Assembly (NCBI GenBank): GCA_016235365.1
Contig: JACRLF010000037.1
Location: forward strand, 1 to 40,691
Direction of reading: 5' to 3'
DNA from: Deltaproteobacteria bacterium
GTDB lineage: Bacteria > Desulfobacterota > GWC2-55-46
Length of the DNA: 40,691 nucleotides
Below, in pieces: positions 10,744 to 18,110 of the stretch (positions are counted from its first letter, which is position 1; every line of letters begins with the position of its first letter). Made by a program: the position numbers and the translations under genes. The notes below the pieces were generated by a model. That model was not told the DNA's origin. It made no database searches and saw nothing but the letters and a program-made list of their open reading frames with translations.

Positions 10744-10869
10744 GCAGGCTGCTCAAAAAGCCCCATCTGCGGTGTCGTCATCGTCGTTCGTCACTGCGGC
10801 GTACGGAAAAAGTACGCCTCATTCCTCACTCCTCGACTCCTTGCATCTGGAGCTTTTTGAGCAGCCTGC
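10744..10869. repeat. Dispersed palindromic repeat family R1, copy B (complete)
   Basis: Perfect 17-bp terminal inverted repeat GCAGGCTGCTCAAAAAG / CTTTTTGAGCAGCCTGC; inner hairpin GCGTAC...GTACGC. Confidence 0.9.
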
Positions 10870-10945
10870 GAGAATTTCGAGTTTTTCGGCAACCTGTTAG
10901 AGGCACCCTTAAATCCATATAGCCAGGCTCAACGGAACTCCAGAT

Positions 10946-13765
10946 ATGAGCAAAGAAATGCTTGAGGAGACCGTCTCCCATATAAAAAGAGGCGTCCCTG
11001 TCCTTACCGTAAACGCGCGGCTCTCTCGCCATATCGCAAGGGCGTACGATTTGAGGATGAGGCAGGAGGGCAACTCGCTATGGCAGACCCCCATGATACT
11101 CCCGCTTGCCTCATGGTTGGAGAGGCTCTGGGAGTCCGCCGCATCCGGCCAGCCGCTCCTCGACGGCTTGAGGGCCGGTGTCCTCTGGGAAAAGGCGGTC
11201 CTTGGCGCCGTTAGGGCCCTGCCCGGCGTGCTCATCACGCGCGGTGTGGCTCAATCGGCTTATGAGGCGTATTCGCTCCTCAAGGAGTACTCCGTAACAC
11301 TCCCTCAAGGGGGGATATATCTGACCGAAGAGGCCAGGGCCCTCTGGAAGTGGGCCGGGATATACGAGGCGGAGATAAAGAGGCTCGGCTTCATCGACGG
11401 GCCCTCTCTATTCAAGGCGGTTATTGACCTTATGGACAGGGGCAGGGTCTGCCCCCCTCCTTCGTTGGTCATGGCCGGGTTTGACGAGCTTACGCCAATG
11501 ACGGCCCGCCTTGTCGCGGCCCTTGAAAAAAGGGGGACTGAGGTCATATTCCGGCCATCGCCTTTGCTCGGGCCTGATTCCGCAATAAGCCTGCCTGATA
11601 TGTCCGGCAGGCTTATTGTAAGGCCGTGCGCGGATGAGACGCAGGAGGCTGTCCAGGCCGCGAGATGGCTTAGGTCTATCGCCGCCTTAGGGGTCAGGGC
11701 AGGGGTGATAGTCCCGGACATGAAGCGGTACAGGGATATCATAAAGAGGGAGTTCAGGGCGGAGCTTACGCCGCGGCGGATACTCGTGGACGGGGAAGGC
11801 GACGATATATTCAACAAGCATAGCGAGCGGATTCCCCGCAGCTTGCTGCGGGGAGGAACGAGCGAATTACAAACGATAAATTCCTTACTTGAAAATTCTC
11901 CGCGGCTTGCTGCGGAGAATTTTAATATCTCGCTCGGCGTGCCGCTATATGAGGAGCCGCTTGTGAACTCCGCGCTCGTGGTGCTCTCTATCGGAGGCTG
12001 GAGGGAGGATATCTCCAGGCTCGGCTCCGTTTTGCTCTGTCCGTACTTCGCCTGCGCCGACGCAATGGCGCTCGCCGGGGTCGATGTCGCGCTCAAGGAG
12101 GCCAACAGGCTCAAGGCCGGGCTTGAGGACGCCAGGGCGCTCGCTGGAGGCGGGGCGTTGAAGGCGCGCTTCGGCGAATGGATAGCCGCCTTGAGAGAGG
12201 CGCCGAAAAAAGAGCTGCCCGGCTTCTGGGCCAAAAGTTTCAGCAGGTTCTTGAAAAGGGTCGGCTGGCTCGGCTCCATAAAGCTTAGTAGCCGCGAGTA
12301 CCAGGCGTTTGCCGCATGGAACGGGCTGCTTGAGGGGCTCTCCGGCCTCGACGACCTGCTCGGCAGGATAAGCCGGGCCGAGGCCGTATCGAGGCTCGCG
12401 TCCATGGCCAAAGACAGGATACACCAGCCGGAGAACCCGGATTGCGGGATAGAGGCGCTCGGCCTGCTTGAGTCCGCCGGCATCCGCTTCGACCACGTAT
12501 GGATAATGGGGTGCCATGAGCGCTCGTTCCCGTCCCAGCCCTCGCCGAACCCCTTCATCCCCCTCTACCTTCAGAAGATGCACGGCCTCCCGCACTCGAG
12601 CCACGAAAGGGAGTTGAGGTTCGCTAAGTCCGCCCTCAAGAGGGTGTTCGATGGCTCAGGGGCGATAACGGCGAGCTACCCGCTGAACTCCGACGGGAAA
12701 GAGGCGAGGCTGAGCCCGCTTCTGAGCGGTTTGAACGGCCGTATCGCGGACTCCGGGTTCGCCGCCACGAGCCGTCTCAAGGACCTGAGCCGCAACGTCT
12801 GCGCGCTCGAAGAGATGCCGGCGGAGCCCCCCATCCCCGTGCCGCCGGAGGAACGCGGGCGGTTGACGGGCGGCACCGAGATAATAAAGAACCAGTCGCT
12901 CTGTCCGTTCAAGGCCTTTGCCACGCATAGGCTCAATGCCAGGGCCATAGCGATCCCCGACTTCGGTTTGAGCGAAAGGGAGCGGGGCGGCATACTCCAT
13001 ATAGCGATGAAGCTCTTCTGGGAGGCGCTCGGCGGGTCTGAGGGATTGAAGGGGCTCAAAGATGGCGGCGGCCTCGACGGCTTCATACACGATCTCACGC
13101 TCCGGGCCTTCACGCAGGTCAACCTGTACCCGCCGTTCTCGGACCGGTTCTTAGAGATGGAGCGGGAACGGTGCGAGGCGCTCCTCAAGGAGTGGGCCGG
13201 AATCGAGTCCGGAAGGGAGCCTTTCGTGGTAAAGATGGTCGAGCGGAGGGCGGAGATAGATATAAACGGGCTCAGGATAAAGGGGCGGCTCGACAGGGTG
13301 GATACGGTTGGTGGCAAGGGCGACGTGGTCATCGACTACAAGAGCGGGGTCGTAAATAGGAAAGACTGGCTCACGGGGCGCCCGAAAGACCCTCAGCTCT
13401 TGATCTACAGCCTCTCCGGGAGGTTCGACGCGATATCCTTTGCGAGGGTCGTGCCAGGGGAGTGCAGGTTCATAGGGATATCAAGGGCAGGGGACCTCCT
13501 GCCCGGGGTTAGAGCGCTTGAGCGGGACAGGATAACGGGCGCCTTCGGTGGGGACTGGGACGGGCTCATGGCCTTCTGGAAAAAGACCGTGGAGGACCTC
13601 GCCGCCGCCTTTCTCTCAGGCGTTGCGGACGTAGACCCCGTGGAGGCGAGAGGCCGGAACGGCACATGCGTGCATTGCGACATGGCGCTCCTTTGCAGGG
13701 TCGTGGAGATGGACGTTTCAGGAGACGCGGACGACGGCAACGGGGACGGAGACGGCGATGATTGA
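10946..13765 (+). CDS. Probable DNA repair nuclease, AddB-like (PD-(D/E)XK family)
   Basis: 939 aa; inactivated-helicase-like N-terminus, C-terminal nuclease motif GRLDRVDTVGGKGDVVIDYKSG; 8-bp overlap with downstream AddA/RecB-like gene. Confidence 0.85.
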   Translation: MSKEMLEETVSHIKRGVPVLTVNARLSRHIARAYDLRMRQEGNSLWQTPMILPLASWLERLWESAASGQPLLDGLRAGVLWEKAVLGAVRALPGVLITRGVAQSAYEAYSLLKEYSVTLPQGGIYLTEEARALWKWAGIYEAEIKRLGFIDGPSLFKAVIDLMDRGRVCPPPSLVMAGFDELTPMTARLVAALEKRGTEVIFRPSPLLGPDSAISLPDMSGRLIVRPCADETQEAVQAARWLRSIAALGVRAGVIVPDMKRYRDIIKREFRAELTPRRILVDGEGDDIFNKHSERIPRSLLRGGTSELQTINSLLENSPRLAAENFNISLGVPLYEEPLVNSALVVLSIGGWREDISRLGSVLLCPYFACADAMALAGVDVALKEANRLKAGLEDARALAGGGALKARFGEWIAALREAPKKELPGFWAKSFSRFLKRVGWLGSIKLSSREYQAFAAWNGLLEGLSGLDDLLGRISRAEAVSRLASMAKDRIHQPENPDCGIEALGLLESAGIRFDHVWIMGCHERSFPSQPSPNPFIPLYLQKMHGLPHSSHERELRFAKSALKRVFDGSGAITASYPLNSDGKEARLSPLLSGLNGRIADSGFAATSRLKDLSRNVCALEEMPAEPPIPVPPEERGRLTGGTEIIKNQSLCPFKAFATHRLNARAIAIPDFGLSERERGGILHIAMKLFWEALGGSEGLKGLKDGGGLDGFIHDLTLRAFTQVNLYPPFSDRFLEMERERCEALLKEWAGIESGREPFVVKMVERRAEIDINGLRIKGRLDRVDTVGGKGDVVIDYKSGVVNRKDWLTGRPKDPQLLIYSLSGRFDAISFARVVPGECRFIGISRAGDLLPGVRALERDRITGAFGGDWDGLMAFWKKTVEDLAAAFLSGVADVDPVEARGRNGTCVHCDMALLCRVVEMDVSGDADDGNGDGDGDD
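11816..11926. repeat. Palindromic repeat family R2 inserted in frame within the addB-like CDS
   Basis: GCATAGCGAGCG.ATTCCCCGCAGCTTGCTGCGGGG...CTCCGCGGCTTGCTGCGGAG aligns with intergenic copy at 36651-36765; 111 bp = 37 codons. Confidence 0.85.
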
Positions 13766-16700
13766 GCATATCGAGGACTTGAGGGAGAGGGAGCGGGCCA
13801 TAGACCCGTCCGCTTCATTTATCGTGCAGGCCCCGGCCGGCTCCGGCAAGACCGAGCTTCTGATGCAGAGGTATCTGGGGCTACTCTCAATCGTGGAGCG
13901 GCCCGAGGAGGTACTCGCCCTTACCTTTACGAGGAAGGCCGCCGGGGAGATGGAGCAGAGGATATCCGGCGCGCTCGTCAAGGCGCGGGAGGGCAAGGCC
14001 CCGGCAACGACGCACGAGGAGAAGACCCTGGGGCTCGCGCAAAAGGCCCTTGAGAGGGACGCTCTGCTTGACTGGGGGCTTATCGAGAACCCAGGCAGGC
14101 TCAAGGTGCAGACCATAGACTCCTTCTGCTCCTCGATAGTCAGGCAGACGCCGCTGACCTCGGCCATAGGCGCCCACCCGCTCATCAGCGACAACCCCAG
14201 GGAGCTTTACAATGAAGCGGCGAAGAGGACCGTGGAGCTTGTGGACGAGGACTCGGCTGACGGCGAGTCCGTCAGAAAGGCGCTCAGGCACCTCGACAAT
14301 TCGGTAGGCGCGCTCACCAGGAGGCTCGTCATCATGCTCGCCAAAAGGGACCAGTGGTTAAGACACGTCAGGCCGGGCGCTCCTGAGGCGCCGTTGCGGA
14401 ATAACCTCGAAGGCTCGCTCCAAAGGATAGTCGAGGATTACCTCGGCCGCGTCCTCAAGGCGTTCCCGAAGGACCTCCCCGGAGAGATCAACGCGTTCAT
14501 CGAGTGCGCCGGGTACGCCGCAGGCAACCTCAACGACGGCTCTCCGATAAGCGCCCTTGCCGGGATAACCGGGCTCCCTGCCGCGTGCGCGCGGGACCTC
14601 CCTCTGTGGAAGGGGATAAGGCAACTGCTGCTTACGGATAAAAATACCTGGAGGAAGACGGTAAACAAGAATACCGGCTTCCCGCCGGATAAGACCGATG
14701 AGGCAAAGGGCATGAAGGGGCTAATCATGCAGGTGATCGAGTCCTTTGAAGTGCGCGACGGGCTTTTAAATGAGCTTTCCAGCATCCAGTACCTGCCTGA
14801 GCCGCGTTACAGCGATGAGGAATGGGAGATATTGAGCGCCTTGCTCCATCTCCTCCCGGTCGCGGAAAGAGAGCTTGCCGGGGTCTTTGCCGAAGAAGGG
14901 TCGGCCGACTTCCAGTCGATATCGATGGCGGCGCTCTCCGCCCTCGGGAGCGAGGATGAGCCCACCGACCTGATGCTCGCCCTCGACATGAGGATCAGGC
15001 ACATCCTTGTGGATGAATACCAGGACACGTCGCGCACCCAGCTAAAGCTCCTTGAGGCCCTTACGCGCGGGTGGGAGAGGGGGGACGGCAGGACGCTCTT
15101 TGTTGTGGGGGACCCGATGCAGTCGATATACCTCTTCAGGGAGGCGGAGGTCGGGCTCTTCCTCGACGCCAGGGAGAACGGCGTCGGCACGGTCGAACTT
15201 GCCCCGCTCACCTTAAGGAGCAACTTCAGGTCCGGCGCTAAGATAGTGGAATGGGTGAACGGCTCCTTTGAGGCGGCGTTCCCCGTTGAAGAGGATATAT
15301 TCATGGGCTCAATCAGGTACTCCCCTTCGAGCGCGGTCAGGCCCTCCTCCGGCCCGGCCGTCGGCGTCGTCGTCACCGAAGGCAGGGACGGCATTGAAGA
15401 GGCGGCAAGGGTGGCTTCTATAATAAAGGGCGTCGGCGGGGATGAGAGCGCGGCAATACTGTGCAGGTCGCGCGGCCATCTTATCGAGATAATAAAGGCG
15501 CTCAAGGCCGAACGTCTCAAGTACAGGGCGCAGGAGATGGACGCGCTCTCGGATAAGCCGGCGGCGAGGGACCTCCTTGCGCTCCTGCGCGCCATAAGCC
15601 ACCCATGCGACAGGGTGGCGTGGCTTGCGGTATTGAGGGCGCCGTGGTGCGGGCTCGGCCTCGGCGACCTCTACGCGCTTTGCGCCGGGGACAGGACAAG
15701 CCCCCTGCCGGCGCTCCTAAATGATGAAAGCCGGTTGTCTTTGCTCGGCGATGACGCGAGGGCACGGCTCCTGCCGGTATATGAAAAGATGAGGAGGGCG
15801 GCGGCTCTGCGGGGCAGGGTGGAGCTGCGGGACCTGCTTGAAGGGTTGTGGGTGGAGCTCGGCGGCCCCTCCTGCGTTACCGAGGAGTCCTCCATGAAGG
15901 ACGCCGAGGCGTTCTTCGACATAGTCGGCTCCGTGAGCGTCGCCGGCGGGGTGGACCCGCTGAAGGACGTGGAGGCGCGCGTCCAATCGTTCCGTTCGCC
16001 GGAGAGCGGCGCGATGGAGGCCAACGTTGAGCTTATGACCATACACAAGGCAAAGGGCCTTGAGTTCGACCACGTCATCATCCCCGGGGCCGGGAGCCCG
16101 CCAAGGAGAGAGGAAGAGAGCCTGCTCATGTGGCTTGAGAGGGGGGACGACCTCCTGCTGGCCCCGGTCAGGAAAAAGACAGGCGGCATGGAGAGCCCCA
16201 TATACGGCCTCCTTAGAAAGATAGACAGGGATAAGAGGGAGATTGAAAAGACCCGCCTCCTCTATGTCGCGGCGACAAGGGCGAAGAAGAGGCTATATAT
16301 CTTCGGGCACGTCAGGGGTGCGGCGGAAGGCGGGTTCTCGATAAACCGGCAGTCGCTCCTCTCAACGATAGGGCACGTGATTAAGGACGATATGATAACG
16401 AGGCGGACCGGCCCTGTGGATAACGACGCGGACGAGGGCGCGGGGCAGAGGCGGACGCTGCGCCTAAAAAGGCTCCCGTTGTCGTGGAGGCTGCCTGACG
16501 CCGCTCCGCCGGTACGGACTGACATGGGCGCTATCGAGAGGACAGCCGGTCAGGAGCCGCTATTTTACTGGGCCGGGGAGGAGATAAGGCACTTAGGCAC
16601 TATCGTCCACAGGTACCTCTGCAGGATAGCCGGGGAGGGGTTGGCCCTATGGGACAGGGACAGGGTCGTCGCGGAGAAAGGCAGGATGGAGGCGTCGCTT

Positions 16701-17093
16701 TGCGCGCTCGGCCTCGGACGCCGCAAGGCGAAAGAGAGGGGGGCGGAGGCCGCGGATATACTCCTTAAGGCGTTGGATGACGAGCGCGGCAGGTGGGCGC
16801 TCGAGGGCCATGACGAAGGCTCGGTGGAGCTGGCCCTGACCGGGGTAGTGGACAACGAGATAGTGCGCGTTGTCATAGACAGGACGTTTGTGGAGGAGAA
16901 CGTCCGGTGGGTGATTGACTATAAGACGAGCCGGCACGAGGGCGGGTCGCTCGAAGGGTTCCTGCAAAGCGAAAAAGAGAGGTACACGGCCCAGCTTGAA
17001 AAATACGCTGAACTGCTCAAGGCCGGTGGCGAGACAAGGGAGATAAGGAAGGGGCTGTACTACCCGGCCCTATCCGCGTGGGTGGAGTGGTAG
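13758..17093 (+). CDS. UvrD/Rep-type helicase-nuclease, AddA/RecB-like
   Basis: 1111 aa; Walker A QAPAGSGKTELLMQRYL, DEYQDTSRTQ, VGDPMQSIYLFREAEV, TIHKAKGLEFDHVI, LYVAATRAKKRLY, C-terminal VIDYKTS nuclease motif. Confidence 0.95.
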   Translation: MIEHIEDLRERERAIDPSASFIVQAPAGSGKTELLMQRYLGLLSIVERPEEVLALTFTRKAAGEMEQRISGALVKAREGKAPATTHEEKTLGLAQKALERDALLDWGLIENPGRLKVQTIDSFCSSIVRQTPLTSAIGAHPLISDNPRELYNEAAKRTVELVDEDSADGESVRKALRHLDNSVGALTRRLVIMLAKRDQWLRHVRPGAPEAPLRNNLEGSLQRIVEDYLGRVLKAFPKDLPGEINAFIECAGYAAGNLNDGSPISALAGITGLPAACARDLPLWKGIRQLLLTDKNTWRKTVNKNTGFPPDKTDEAKGMKGLIMQVIESFEVRDGLLNELSSIQYLPEPRYSDEEWEILSALLHLLPVAERELAGVFAEEGSADFQSISMAALSALGSEDEPTDLMLALDMRIRHILVDEYQDTSRTQLKLLEALTRGWERGDGRTLFVVGDPMQSIYLFREAEVGLFLDARENGVGTVELAPLTLRSNFRSGAKIVEWVNGSFEAAFPVEEDIFMGSIRYSPSSAVRPSSGPAVGVVVTEGRDGIEEAARVASIIKGVGGDESAAILCRSRGHLIEIIKALKAERLKYRAQEMDALSDKPAARDLLALLRAISHPCDRVAWLAVLRAPWCGLGLGDLYALCAGDRTSPLPALLNDESRLSLLGDDARARLLPVYEKMRRAAALRGRVELRDLLEGLWVELGGPSCVTEESSMKDAEAFFDIVGSVSVAGGVDPLKDVEARVQSFRSPESGAMEANVELMTIHKAKGLEFDHVIIPGAGSPPRREEESLLMWLERGDDLLLAPVRKKTGGMESPIYGLLRKIDRDKREIEKTRLLYVAATRAKKRLYIFGHVRGAAEGGFSINRQSLLSTIGHVIKDDMITRRTGPVDNDADEGAGQRRTLRLKRLPLSWRLPDAAPPVRTDMGAIERTAGQEPLFYWAGEEIRHLGTIVHRYLCRIAGEGLALWDRDRVVAEKGRMEASLCALGLGRRKAKERGAEAADILLKALDDERGRWALEGHDEGSVELALTGVVDNEIVRVVIDRTFVEENVRWVIDYKTSRHEGGSLEGFLQSEKERYTAQLEKYAELLKAGGETREIRKGLYYPALSAWVEW

Positions 17094-17099
17094 AAACAA

Positions 17100-17133
17100 C
17101 CGTGCCGTCAGGAGGAAACTCCTGACGGCACGG
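17100..17133. repeat. Perfect 15-bp-stem palindrome (family R3) with GAAA loop
   Basis: CCGTGCCGTCAGGAG-GAAA-CTCCTGACGGCACGG just after the AddA-like stop; related palindromes at 17283-17312 and 18078-18107. Confidence 0.85.
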
Positions 17134-17200
17134 GAAATAAGGCCATAGGATGAGCTGAGGAACGAAGCGCATCGTTCGAGTTGCGTGGGCCGCTTCTTTT

Positions 17201-17282
17201 TTAAAGTCTCTCCTTCACGAGCTGATCCACCACGCCGGGGTCGGCGAGCGTTGAGGTGTCGCCGAGGTCATCGGTATTTCCC
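17201..17282 (-). pseudogene. acs: Remnant of acetyl-CoA synthetase C-terminus
   Basis: Minus-strand tail ...NTDDLGDTSTLADPGVVDQLVKERL* resembles the conserved Acs C-terminus (LGDTSTLADPSVV...); interrupted by R3 palindrome at 17283. Confidence 0.65.
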
Positions 17283-17312
17283 GTGCAGTCAGGAGTTTCC
17301 TCCTGACTGCAC
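17283..17312. repeat. R3 palindrome
   Basis: GTGCAGTCAGGAG-TTTC-CTCCTGACTGCAC. Confidence 0.85.
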
Positions 17313-17330
17313 ACTTCATCAGCAAGCCGC

Positions 17331-17420
17331 TCACTTCCCCTCCAGCCGCTCCAGGATGAACCGTATCTGTCTGTCGCCGGGGGCCTCCCTGAGCGCGGCC
17401 TTTGCCGGGCCTTCCCGCCT
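17331..17420 (-). pseudogene. Duplicated 3'-terminal fragment of the lipoprotein/TPR gene at 18111
   Basis: Encodes REGPAKAALREAPGDRQIRFILERLEGK*, versus EGPARAALREALRLNPGDRQIRFILERLEGK* at the C-terminus of 18111-20414. Confidence 0.85.
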
Positions 17421-17549
17421 CTTTCCGGGGGGAGTCCTTCGCGCTCCGGCGGCCTGTTCGGGTACGCGGTCGGCGGGGTCATCCGCGGTTCTTTTGATAT
17501 TTACCATAGTCAATGTTTTGTGGTATAGTTCCGCGAGGAGGTGATTCCC

Positions 17550-17756
17550 ATGCGTCAGGTTATTCTTTCTCAGGATGAAGACGGCAGGTGGGTTGCCGAG
17601 TGTCCAAGCCTGCCCGGCTGCGTAAGCGACGGCGCAACGAGAGATGAGGCCGTCGAAAATATCAAAGAGGCTATCGGGCTTTGCATCGAGGCCCTCAAGG
17701 AAGAAGGCAGGCCGGTCCCGGAGGAACGTTTCAACACGCTCCTTGTCGCCGTATGA
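17550..17756 (+). CDS. hicB: HicB-family antitoxin
   Basis: MRQVILSQDEDGRWVAECPSLPGCVSDGATRDEAVENIKEAIGLCIEAL; preceding GAGGAGGTG RBS. Confidence 0.88.
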   Translation: MRQVILSQDEDGRWVAECPSLPGCVSDGATRDEAVENIKEAIGLCIEALKEEGRPVPEERFNTLLVAV

Positions 17757-17974
17757 GCAAGCTCCCTCAAGTCTCAAGCCGTGAATGTATCTCCGCCCTC
17801 GAACGCGCCGGCTTCCGTGTTGTCCGTCAAAAAGGCAGCCACGTCGTGCTTCACCGCAACAACCCTTTTGCTCAGACCGTGGTGCCGGAACGTAGAGAGA
17901 TCGGCAAGGGTCTGCTCCGTTCCATCCTGCGTCAAGCCGGTCTCTCCGCCGATGAGTTCCTGAAGCTCCTTTAA
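17753..17974 (+). CDS. hicA: HicA-family mRNA interferase toxin
   Basis: MSKLPQVSSRECISALERAGFRVVRQKGSHVVLHRNN...; ATGA overlap with hicB stop. Confidence 0.88.
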   Translation: MSKLPQVSSRECISALERAGFRVVRQKGSHVVLHRNNPFAQTVVPERREIGKGLLRSILRQAGLSADEFLKLL

Positions 17975-17984
17975 TATTTCCTTC

Positions 17985-18107
17985 GGGTATAATTCCCCGC
18001 ATCTTGCTGCGTATAATAAAAACAGATACTCCTTCGGATACCCCGTAGCTTGCTGCGGGGTTGTTCATCTCCTTATTGCGCCGTCAGGTGTTTCCTCCCG
18101 ACCGCGC
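17985..18107. repeat. Cluster of palindromic repeat pieces (R2-like and R3-like)
   Basis: 'ccttcgggtataattccccgcatcttgctgcg', 'tccttcggataccccgtagcttgctgcgggg' and 'gcgccgtcaggtgtttcctcccgaccgcgc'. Confidence 0.65.
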
Positions 18108-18110
18108 CGC

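Noticed and set aside
17100-17133. Intrinsic terminator after the AddA-like gene
   Set aside because: Perfect stem but no T-tract on either side, and related palindromes occur at 17283 and 18078, so it was called a repeat rather than a terminator.
17331-18068. 245-aa minus-strand ORF spanning the hicBA module
   Set aside because: Only its last ~28 residues resemble a real protein (duplicated lipoprotein C-terminus); the rest is antisense to hicB/hicA.
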